Source: Fimbriimonadaceae bacterium (GTDB lineage: Bacteria; Armatimonadota; Fimbriimonadia; Fimbriimonadales; Fimbriimonadaceae). Taken from it: a stretch of 10,852 nt of DNA. The notes beneath the pieces were generated by a model that was given only the letters and a program-made list of their open reading frames with translations, ran no database searches and was not told the origin of the DNA. Location of the stretch: contig JADZBW010000394.1 in NCBI GenBank assembly GCA_020851885.1, forward strand, positions 1-10,852. Reading direction: 5' to 3'. The position numbers were made by a program, and so were the translations under genes. Below, in pieces: positions 5,064 through 10,852 of this stretch; the first letter of the stretch is position 1; every line of letters begins with the position of its first letter.

Positions 5064-7355
5064 CTATTCGCCCATGGGAATCCAGACGTTCTTGACCTGC
5101 GTGGAGTGGCGGAGCCAGGTTCTAACGTCCGATGGGACGGGCAAGGTGGTGGCCCAGGTTTGCTTCAAATTCCCGGCAGACCGACTCTCCACCTCCCCGC
5201 CAAGATCCTCACGGAAGCACCAAATGGCATCGACGCCATCGTGGTCGGCGAGGACGGCGGCCAATTCGGCGGGCTCTCCAGTGAGGATGTTCACGACTCC
5301 GGCGGGGACGTCGGAGGCTTCCAGGATGCGGTATAGCTGCGCGGCGGGCAAAGGGTTGGCGCGGGAAGGGATGGCGATGATCGCGTTGCCCATGGCGATG
5401 GCGGCCCCGATGGCGCTCAGCAAGGCGAGAAGGGCGGATTGGTCGGGGAGGACGGCACTCACCACTCCGATCGGTTCGTTGAGCGTGTACGTGACTCCCT
5501 TGAACGGCGTTCCGTGAACCTGGCCATCGAACTTATCGGCCATGGCGGCGAAGTCGAACAGGGTCTGGATTCCGAGGGAGAGTTCCTCCGGAGAGACGGA
5601 AAGGGAGCCCCGGGTGTTTTCCAGGTTTTCGGCCAAGTAGTAGAGCACCTGGGCCCGTAGGTGTCCGGACTGGCCTGCCCATGCGGCTTGAGCGGTGGCA
5701 GCGGCTTCAACGGCGTTGCGGACGTCCTTGCGGTTGGCGAGGGCGAATTCCTGTCCCGCGACTTGGATGCTGTAGCCGCCATCCGGGCGAGCCTGTTTGC
5801 CGCCGATGTAGAGCTTGTGGGTCGTGTCGAGCGTCGGTGGCGGATCGTTTGGCGTCGAGCTTCGAGCGTCGAACGTCGAGGTCTGCGTGGTGGGCGTCGG
5901 TGGTTTGGCGTATTCGAGTAAACCCTCTCTGCCACCTTCCCGGCCGAATCCGGACTCGCGGTAACCGCCGAAGCCGGACGCCGCGTCAAACTGGTTGGTG
6001 CAGTTGACCCAGACGGTGCCAGCTTTGATCTTGGCCGCGATATCGTGGGCGAGCGCAAGGTTCTCAGTCCAGACGCTAGAGGCAAGACCATAGGGCGTGT
6101 TGTTGGCGAGGGCGACGGCCTCAGCGGGGGTTCGGAAGGTCATCGCGACGAGGACAGGGCCGAAGATCTCGACTTGGGCGACCGTGGAAGCAGGTCCTAC
6201 GTTGCTGAGGAGGGTTGGCGGATAGAACCAGCCGGAGGTCGGGCAGGGGCCAGAAGGCTGGTACATTTCGGCACCTTCGGCAACGCCTTGGGCCACGAGG
6301 CTTTGGATTCGCTCCAGCTGAATCCGCTCGATAATGGCGCCAATGTCGACTGATTTGTCGAGGGGGTCGCCGACTCGCAGGGTGGACATCCGGAGCTTGA
6401 GTTTCTCCAGGAAGCGCGTGGCGATGGACTCTTGGACAAGCAGTCGGGATCCGGCGCAGCAGACTTGACCCTGGTTGAACCAAATGGCATCGACCAAACC
6501 TTCGATGGCGGAGTCTTGATCGGCATCTTCAAAGACAACGTATGGCGATTTCCCGCCAAGTTCGAGCGAGAGTTTCTTCCCCGTGCCGGCGGTGGCCTTG
6601 CGGATCATGCGTCCGACCTCGGTGGAGCCAGTGAAGGCGATCTTATCGACATCGGGGTGCTCCACGATGAGACGGCCCGACTCTCCATCGCCGGTCACAA
6701 TGTTCACGACGCCACGGGGGAGGCCGATTTGAACGCAGATTTCGGCGAAGAGGAGGGCAGTGAGGGGGGTGAATTCGGCGGGTTTGAGTACGACGGTGTT
6801 GCCCATCGCGAGGGCGGGGGCGATCTTCCAAGAGAGCATCAGGAGCGGGAAGTTCCAGGGGATGATTTGGCCACAGACCCCGATCGGCTCGTAGCCGGGC
6901 AACTCGCGATCCATAACTTGGGCCCAGCCCGCGTGGTGGTAGAAGTGGCGGGAGACGAGGGGGATATCGATGTCGCGGGTCTCTCGAATCGGCTTGCCAT
7001 TGTCCAAGGTTTCTAGAACGGCAAAGAGTCGGGCGTGCTTCTGGATCTGGCGAGCGATGGCGTAGAGGAAGGCAGCCCGTCGGTGACCGCCCATCTGAAA
7101 CCACACGGGTTGGGCGGCTCTGGCGGCCTCGACGGCATGGTCGATCTCGGGGCTGCCGGCTTGGGAGACTCGGGCGAGGGGTTGTTTGTTCGCAGGATTG
7201 TAGGTTTGGAAGGAGTCGGCGCTTGGTTGGGTCCACTCTCCCGCGATGAACATGCCGAATTGACGTCCATGGGATTCCAGCCATTGAATCGCCGGACTGG
7301 CGGTCTCGGGAGCGGGACCATATTCCATGGAGTCGAAGATCTCGGTGATGCTCAC
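5064..7355 (-). CDS. Two-domain aldehyde dehydrogenase, ALDH16-like
   Basis: The 763-residue protein consists of a complete NAD(P)+-dependent aldehyde dehydrogenase (about 25-485), a Pro/Thr/Ser-rich linker (about 484-512) and a shorter second ALDH-like domain (about 513-763). The first domain keeps the catalytic set: Asn168 in IPWNFP, Lys191 in VVLKPAE, Glu265 in LELGGKSP, Cys299 in NQGQVCCAGSR and Glu397 in EIFGP. The second domain keeps the ALDH fold signature (AIAMGNAIIAIPSRANPLPAA, then GVVNILTG) but has LPDQS in place of PWNFP, no nucleophilic Cys motif, and ends with VWIPMGE. This matches the ALDH16 family, where domain 2 is non-catalytic and structural. It probably oxidises acetaldehyde or another aldehyde made by the nearby DeoC. 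The start is a GTG with a CACAAT box 6 nt upstream. It lies 42 bases downstream of the MFS gene on the same strand. Confidence 0.93.
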   Translation of the reverse strand: MSITEIFDSMEYGPAPETASPAIQWLESHGRQFGMFIAGEWTQPSADSFQTYNPANKQPLARVSQAGSPEIDHAVEAARAAQPVWFQMGGHRRAAFLYAIARQIQKHARLFAVLETLDNGKPIRETRDIDIPLVSRHFYHHAGWAQVMDRELPGYEPIGVCGQIIPWNFPLLMLSWKIAPALAMGNTVVLKPAEFTPLTALLFAEICVQIGLPRGVVNIVTGDGESGRLIVEHPDVDKIAFTGSTEVGRMIRKATAGTGKKLSLELGGKSPYVVFEDADQDSAIEGLVDAIWFNQGQVCCAGSRLLVQESIATRFLEKLKLRMSTLRVGDPLDKSVDIGAIIERIQLERIQSLVAQGVAEGAEMYQPSGPCPTSGWFYPPTLLSNVGPASTVAQVEIFGPVLVAMTFRTPAEAVALANNTPYGLASSVWTENLALAHDIAAKIKAGTVWVNCTNQFDAASGFGGYRESGFGREGGREGLLEYAKPPTPTTQTSTFDARSSTPNDPPPTLDTTHKLYIGGKQARPDGGYSIQVAGQEFALANRKDVRNAVEAAATAQAAWAGQSGHLRAQVLYYLAENLENTRGSLSVSPEELSLGIQTLFDFAAMADKFDGQVHGTPFKGVTYTLNEPIGVVSAVLPDQSALLALLSAIGAAIAMGNAIIAIPSRANPLPAAQLYRILEASDVPAGVVNILTGEPAELAAVLADHDGVDAIWCFREDLGGEVESRSAGNLKQTWATTLPVPSDVRTWLRHSTQVKNVWIPMGE
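5855..5882. repeat. 7-bp TCGA tandem repeat in the ALDH16 linker
   Basis: Four TCGA motifs start at 5855, 5862, 5869 and 5876, a 7-bp period with units TCGAGCT, TCGAGCG, TCGAACG and TCGAGGT. A further TCGAGCG lies at 5827. The stretch encodes part of the low-complexity linker between the two ALDH domains (around STFDARSSTP). The period is not a multiple of three, so the DNA repeat does not translate to a peptide repeat. It looks like a simple-sequence insertion tolerated in a linker. Confidence 0.6.
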
Positions 7356-7361
7356 GGCTCT

Positions 7362-7367
7362 ATTGTG
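7362..7367 (-). promoter_or_regulatory. Putative -10 box of the ALDH16 gene, 6 nt before GTG
   Basis: CACAAT on the minus strand is followed by AGAGCC and the GTG start at 7355. The layout resembles the deoC start, where TACAAT is followed by GAGAGC and ATG. Transcription would begin at or next to the start codon. No -35 consensus is visible. Confidence 0.35.
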
Positions 7368-7397
7368 CCGCGTTTTTTGGTAGGGTTTGCGCCGAGG

Positions 7398-8675
7398 CTA
7401 TGGGGAGTCGACGAGGTGTCGATACTCCCGGAGTTCGCGGGCGTGCCATGCGAAGTATGCCGCGATCGTGAGGCATCCCAGCCCGCCGGAGACGATCGCG
7501 GCGCGCAGGCCGATGAGACTGGCGACGGCCCCCGCTTCGAAGTCCCCCAGGCGGGGGCCAGCCATGTTGAAGATCATAGAGGTGGCGGACATTCGGCCGC
7601 GGACCTCGTCTGGCGTGTTGAGTTGCCGGATCGTTTGGCGAAGGACGGTGCTGATCATGTCGGCGGCGCCGGTGGCGCCGAGGAAGAACATCGCCATCCC
7701 AAGATTTGGACTGAGCCCAAAACCAATGGTCACCAGTCCATAGGCCACGACCATCGCGAGAACCCATTTGCCCTGCCGGACGATGGGTGGAAGAAGGGCG
7801 AGGACGCCGGCGGCGATCATGGCTCCAACTCCGGCTGAGGAGGCGAGGAACCCGTAACCTTCGGGCCCCAGTTTGAGCATGGCGGCAAACGCGGGGAGGA
7901 GGGCTTCCGCGCCAGAGAGGAGAGTCGCCCAAAAGTCGAGGGTCATGGTGTGGCGAAGGATCGGCTTCCCCCATACGAAGCGCAAACCCTCGACGATCAT
8001 GTCGCCCATCATCGGGAGAGTCATCTTGTCCCGTTTCTCGGCGTTGAACCTGTCGGGCAGCAGCCAGACCGCATAGATCAGCGCGAGGAAGGAGATCGCG
8101 TTGAAGGCGTAGCAGAAGGTCAAGCCGAGCCGAGGGCCGATCGGCAGGCCGATGAGCAGACCGGTGATGGAGGGTCCGATGACCTCGCTGAGGCGCCATT
8201 GGATGCCGTTGACGCTGGCGGCGTTCGGAAAGTCGGCTTTGGGAACGAGCCCCGTCATCATCGCTTGGCGGGCGGGATTGTTGAAAGCCATCGGGATGAC
8301 GCTGAGGGTTACCAAGGCGATCAGGCTCCATGCGGTGGCATGGCCGGTCATGGTCATCAGGGCGATCAGGGAGGCAAAAATGGCGAGGCAGGATTGGGTG
8401 ATGATGAGGATGGTTCGTCGGTTGTACCGGTCGGCGAAGACTCCACCAACCATGCTGAAGATCACCAAAGGGATGACGCGGATCCCGGCTACGAGGCCCG
8501 ACATGAACGTGTTATGGGTCAGGTCGTACACGTGCCACGCCACCGCCCACATCTGAACCGTTCCGCCGACGTTGGACACGAAGCTGCCGAGGATGAAGTT
8601 TCGGAAGTCGCGGTGGGCCAGCGCGGGGAGGCGTTGGGTGATGGACACCGTCTCAGGATACCGAGGTCGGCGCAT
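7398..8675 (-). CDS. MFS transporter (EntS/MFS_3-like)
   Basis: The protein has 425 residues and about twelve hydrophobic helices, a normal size for the major facilitator superfamily of inner-membrane secondary transporters. The loop between helices 2 and 3 carries motif A, GGVFADRYNRR (about 77-87). The N-terminal pattern LAHRDFRNFILGSFVSNVGGTVQMWAVAWHVYDLT and the later NNPARQAMM and TPDEVRGRMSA are typical of the EntS-like/MFS_3 branch, which contains many exporters. The substrate cannot be read from sequence. Its place between deoC and an acetaldehyde-type dehydrogenase allows a role in (deoxy)nucleoside or product transport, but the branch argues equally for export of an unrelated compound. 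The first ATG is at 8675 and has no Shine-Dalgarno site. The GTG at 8648 (416 residues) has a TATCCT box 6 nt upstream and may be the true start. Confidence 0.88.
   Translation of the reverse strand: MRRPRYPETVSITQRLPALAHRDFRNFILGSFVSNVGGTVQMWAVAWHVYDLTHNTFMSGLVAGIRVIPLVIFSMVGGVFADRYNRRTILIITQSCLAIFASLIALMTMTGHATAWSLIALVTLSVIPMAFNNPARQAMMTGLVPKADFPNAASVNGIQWRLSEVIGPSITGLLIGLPIGPRLGLTFCYAFNAISFLALIYAVWLLPDRFNAEKRDKMTLPMMGDMIVEGLRFVWGKPILRHTMTLDFWATLLSGAEALLPAFAAMLKLGPEGYGFLASSAGVGAMIAAGVLALLPPIVRQGKWVLAMVVAYGLVTIGFGLSPNLGMAMFFLGATGAADMISTVLRQTIRQLNTPDEVRGRMSATSMIFNMAGPRLGDFEAGAVASLIGLRAAIVSGGLGCLTIAAYFAWHARELREYRHLVDSP
8655..8660 (-). promoter_or_regulatory. Putative -10 box of the MFS gene, 6 nt before GTG
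   Basis: TATCCT on the minus strand ends 6 nt before the in-frame GTG at 8648, the same spacing as at deoC and ALDH16. If used, the ATG at 8675 would lie upstream of the transcript and the protein would begin at codon 10 of the longer frame. No -35 match is seen. Confidence 0.33.
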
Positions 8676-8679
8676 GGGC

Positions 8680-8692
8680 TAGGATGGAAAGG
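8680..8692 (+). promoter_or_regulatory. Start signals of the 57-aa membrane protein
   Basis: TAGGAT (8680-8685), a TANNNT-type box, is followed directly by GGAAAGG (8686-8692) and the ATG at 8695. Either a very short leader or a conventional ribosome binding site would be consistent. The box lies within the region upstream of the divergent MFS gene. Confidence 0.35.
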
Positions 8693-8694
8693 TC

Positions 8695-8868
8695 ATGTCC
8701 AAGCGTCTGCCCTACCTGCTCATCTACATCGCGCTGGAGTTTGCGGTGGTGGTTTGCCTGTTGTTGTATTTACTCAAGGAGCGACGCGATCTGGTGCCGG
8801 TGGCGATCGCCCTCCAGGTGGTCGCGGCGGCCCTTGGACTCTGGATGTCGCGGTTGCCAAAGCGCTAG
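8695..8868 (+). CDS. Small two-helix membrane protein, 57 aa
   Basis: The short gene has ATG at 8695 and TAG at 8866-8868, with a GGAAAGG Shine-Dalgarno-like stretch 2 nt before the start and a TAGGAT box 9 nt before it. The 57-residue product begins MSKRLPYLLIYIALEF and has two hydrophobic segments (about 6-27 and 34-51), separated by the charged turn KERRD and ending RLPKR. This is a helical-hairpin inner-membrane protein with both ends probably cytoplasmic by the positive-inside rule. I do not recognise a family. It fills the gap between the divergent MFS gene and the convergent deoC gene, ending 1 nt from the deoC stop. The tight fit, plausible start signals and topology favour a real gene, although GC-rich non-coding frames can look hydrophobic. 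Confidence 0.6.
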   Translation: MSKRLPYLLIYIALEFAVVVCLLLYLLKERRDLVPVAIALQVVAAALGLWMSRLPKR

Positions 8869-8869
8869 T

Positions 8870-9853
8870 TCAGCCCATGGGATGCCGGTTAAAGGCGGAA
8901 TAGCGGCCGGTGGCATAGTGCTCCAACTGGCGCTCGATATCGGCCAGGAGGGTGGAGGCTCCGATCCGGAACAGATCGTTTCGGACCCACGGGTCGCCCA
9001 GTTCTTCTTTCATGAGAATAAGCCAATCGAGGGACTGCTTGGCGGTGCGAATCCCTCCCGCGGGCTTGTAGCCGACGCGATAGCCCGTGCGGTCGAAGTA
9101 CTCGCGGATGGCGCGAACCATGACGAGTCCGACGGGAATGGTGGCGTTGACGGACTCCTTGCCAGTGGACGTTTTGATAAAATCTGCGCCCGCCATCATG
9201 GCGATAACCGAAGCCCGTTGGACGTTTCGGAGGGTGCCCAACTCGCCGGTGGCGAGGATCGTCTTGAGGTGGGCCTCGCCACAAGCCTCGCGGAAGGCGG
9301 CCACTTCGTCATAGAGGGCGCGCCATTCGTTGTTGAGGACATGGGCGCGGGTGATCACGATGTCGATCTCCCGGGCCCCCGACTCGACGGAGGCTTTGAT
9401 TTCCTCGACGCGCTGCTTGAATGGAGAGAGTCCGTGAGGGAATCCGGCGGCGACGGCCGCGACGGGTATGCCGGTGCCCTGGAGGCAACGGACCGCGGTG
9501 GAGACCATCTCGTGGTAGACGCAGACCGCGCCGACTTTGACTTCCAGGGACTGGGCGCCGATCGCTTCGATGAGGTCCCGTCGAACCGGTTGGATGGCCT
9601 TGGCGCAGAGCCGCTGGACGGTGCCAGGAGTGTCGTCGCCACCCAGGGTCGTGAGGTCCATGCAGGTGATCGCGCGTAGGAGCCAAGCGGCCTGCCACTG
9701 CTTCTTAACGGTTCGACGGCCGGGGAGGGTGGCGGCACGGCGCTCGACGGCGGAACGATTGACCCGGATGGAGTTCACCCAATCGAGGTCGAGCGGGATA
9801 CCGGGGTTTCGCTCGGTTGGCCTCAGCAGGTGGGCAATGTCGGGCGCGGACAT
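8870..9853 (-). CDS. deoC: Deoxyribose-phosphate aldolase, long eukaryote-like type
   Basis: DeoC (DERA) reversibly splits 2-deoxy-D-ribose 5-phosphate into acetaldehyde and glyceraldehyde 3-phosphate, the last step of deoxynucleoside catabolism in the cytoplasm. The 327-residue product is longer than the E. coli enzyme (259) and resembles the animal-type DERA. The class I aldolase residues are visible: Asp164 in REIDIVITRAHVL, the Schiff-base Lys227 in DFIKTSTGKESVNAT, and Lys263 in VGYKPAGGIRTAK. DLTTLGGDDT (66-75) and RIGASTLLADIERQL (296-310) are also characteristic. The frame stays open to 10195 upstream, but that extension runs antisense through the sulP gene and is arginine- and proline-rich nonsense. 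The ATG at 9853 gives the natural N-terminus, with a TACAAT box 6 nt upstream. The nearby ALDH16 gene on the same strand is a sensible partner for the acetaldehyde released. Confidence 0.96.
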   Translation of the reverse strand: MSAPDIAHLLRPTERNPGIPLDLDWVNSIRVNRSAVERRAATLPGRRTVKKQWQAAWLLRAITCMDLTTLGGDDTPGTVQRLCAKAIQPVRRDLIEAIGAQSLEVKVGAVCVYHEMVSTAVRCLQGTGIPVAAVAAGFPHGLSPFKQRVEEIKASVESGAREIDIVITRAHVLNNEWRALYDEVAAFREACGEAHLKTILATGELGTLRNVQRASVIAMMAGADFIKTSTGKESVNATIPVGLVMVRAIREYFDRTGYRVGYKPAGGIRTAKQSLDWLILMKEELGDPWVRNDLFRIGASTLLADIERQLEHYATGRYSAFNRHPMG

Positions 9854-9859
9854 GCTCTC

Positions 9860-9865
9860 ATTGTA
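9860..9865 (-). promoter_or_regulatory. Putative -10 box of deoC, 6 nt before ATG
   Basis: TACAAT on the minus strand is separated from the ATG at 9853 by GAGAGC. With the usual 6-7 nt from box to start site, transcription would begin at the ATG, giving a leaderless mRNA. The 57-base gap to the divergent sulP gene holds both promoters. No -35 consensus is visible. Confidence 0.42.
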
Positions 9866-9896
9866 TCTGGCTTGGCAATGCGAGCCCGATTTCCGA

Positions 9897-9907
9897 TAAC
9901 CTAAGGA
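9897..9907 (+). promoter_or_regulatory. Start signals of the sulP gene
   Basis: TAACCT (9897-9902) fits TANNNT and ends 8 nt before the ATG at 9911. The sequence AAGGA (9903-9907) overlaps the position expected for a Shine-Dalgarno site, 3 nt before the ATG. One or both may act; the second is close to the start for a normal ribosome site. Confidence 0.35.
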
Positions 9908-9910
9908 TCG

Positions 9911-10852
9911 ATGGCGGCCCCCTCCTCGGTTTGGCTTCCCAAGAGCCTGATCGCGTTTCGTGATTACAGCGTCCAGAAGTTTGTAAGCGACCTGGTTGCC
10001 GGATTGACGGTCGGGCTGGTTGCGTTGCCCCTGGCGATGGCGTTTGCGATCAGCAGCGGGGTTCCTCCTCAGGCCGGCATCTACACGGCGATCGTCGCTG
10101 GGTTCCTTTGCTCCGCGCTTGGGGGATCGACGACCCAGATTTCCGGTCCAACGGGAGCCTTCGTGGTGGTGGTCTATGGCATCGTGGTCCAGCATGGATT
10201 CAACGGCCTGATGATCTGCACGATCCTCGCCGGCCTGATTCTCATCGGGTTAGGGGTCACTGGACTTGGGACCGCGGTCAAGTTCATTCCACGGCCCGTC
10301 ATCGTCGGATTCACGAACGGCATCGCCCTCTTGATCGCGAGCACTCAGATCAAGGACTTCTTCGGGTTGAAGATCGAGAAGGTTCCTGGCGACTTTCTTG
10401 GCCGGATCGCGGCGATTTCCGATCGATTCGATACGTTATCATGGACTCCAACCTTGCTGGCCCTCGGCGGGTTGGCGGTGCTGATTCTCTTTCAGCGATA
10501 CGTGAAGAGGGTTCCAGGGTCGATCGTGGTGTTGTTCCTGGGGACGATCGTTGCGTACGTATTTCATTTGCCCGTGGAGACGATCGGGTCTCGCTTTGGC
10601 GGTATTCCCCAGGGATTGCCGTCGATGCACATGCCGGTGTTCACGGTGGCGGCGGTGCAGAGCCTGATCTCGCCGGCGGTGACCGTTGCGATGCTGGGAG
10701 CGATCGAATCGTTGATGTCGGCGGTGGTGGCGGACCGGATGACGGGCGACCGGCACAATCCCAATGTGGAGTTGGTGGCGCAGGGAGTCGCCAACCTGGC
10801 GAGTCCGATCTTCGGAGGCATCCCGGCAACGGGGGCGATTGCGAGAACGGCC
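9911..10852 (+). CDS. SulP-family anion transporter (3' end cut by window edge)
   Basis: The frame is open from the ATG at 9911 to the right edge (314 codons, no stop), so only the N-terminal half to two thirds is seen. SulP proteins are inner-membrane transporters of sulfate, bicarbonate or other anions, usually 10-14 helices plus a C-terminal STAS domain; the STAS part would lie beyond the edge. Diagnostic features are FVSDLVAGLTVGLVALPLAM with AFAISSGVPPQAGIY (about 24-58), GGSTTQISGPTGAF (about 69-82), FIPRPVIVGFTNGIAL (about 120-135), and NPNVELVAQGVANL leading into FGGIPATGAIARTA at the right end. The short cytoplasmic N-terminus (MAAPSSVWLPKSL) supports the start. The substrate cannot be decided; bicarbonate (BicA-like) or sulfate are both possible. 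It diverges from deoC across 57 bases, with no obvious metabolic link. Confidence 0.94.
   Translation, partial: MAAPSSVWLPKSLIAFRDYSVQKFVSDLVAGLTVGLVALPLAMAFAISSGVPPQAGIYTAIVAGFLCSALGGSTTQISGPTGAFVVVVYGIVVQHGFNGLMICTILAGLILIGLGVTGLGTAVKFIPRPVIVGFTNGIALLIASTQIKDFFGLKIEKVPGDFLGRIAAISDRFDTLSWTPTLLALGGLAVLILFQRYVKRVPGSIVVLFLGTIVAYVFHLPVETIGSRFGGIPQGLPSMHMPVFTVAAVQSLISPAVTVAMLGAIESLMSAVVADRMTGDRHNPNVELVAQGVANLASPIFGGIPATGAIARTA

Noticed and set aside
7360..8331. 323-codon minus-strand frame
   Set aside because: It is another frame of the MFS gene, rich in arginine and proline, with no membrane segments.
7035..9679. Long plus-strand open frames (7035-7838, 7950-8903, 8684-9679)
   Set aside because: They are antisense to ALDH16, MFS and deoC, with glycine/aspartate-rich shadow composition and no recognisable domain.
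9854..10195. Upstream extension of deoC to a 441-residue protein
   Set aside because: The extra residues lie antisense to sulP, are low-complexity and charged, and are absent from DERA enzymes; the ATG at 9853 gives the natural start.
10439..10829. Minus-strand open frames near the right edge
   Set aside because: They are antisense to the sulP gene, which continues to the window edge with clear family motifs.

Overview
The window comes from a bacterial chromosome of moderately high GC content. I cannot assign a phylum with confidence. The gene set (a eukaryote-like long deoxyribose-phosphate aldolase, a two-domain ALDH16-type aldehyde dehydrogenase, PdxS, tRNA genes with encoded CCA, and TANNNT boxes almost touching several start codons) would suit a deep-branching lineage such as Armatimonadota, Chloroflexota or a relative. 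That placement is inference.

Layout, left to right. (1) The end of a lytic transglycosylase gene (+), cut by the left edge, converges on a small TPR-protein gene (-); their stop codons overlap. (2) A membrane sensor gene (-) encodes several transmembrane helices, two GAF domains and a degenerate GGDEF domain. (3) A gene-free stretch of 485 bases holds a 14-copy, 25-bp tandem array that ends 12 bases after the stop codon of pdxS (-). (4) Two tRNA-Gly genes (CCC and TCC anticodons, -) lie behind a clear TATAAT box, followed by an intergenic region with a C-rich hairpin. (5) A catabolic-looking block follows: ALDH16 (-), an MFS transporter (-), a 57-residue membrane protein on the opposite strand, and deoC (-). 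(6) A SulP-family anion transporter gene (+) diverges from deoC and runs off the right edge. It has no stop codon inside the window and the 57-codon gene is very short, so both are easily missed.

How they work together. DeoC splits 2-deoxyribose-5-phosphate into acetaldehyde and glyceraldehyde-3-phosphate, and an adjacent aldehyde dehydrogenase would oxidise the acetaldehyde. The MFS protein may move a substrate or product. PdxS makes pyridoxal phosphate from pentose and triose phosphates plus ammonia, but its partner pdxT is not here.

The most notable non-coding signals are the tandem array, whose copies differ from the consensus only by transitions plus one 1-base deletion, and the repeated placement of a TANNNT-like box 6 to 9 nt before start codons, which suggests leaderless or nearly leaderless mRNAs. 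I do not see a clear new defence or mobile system.
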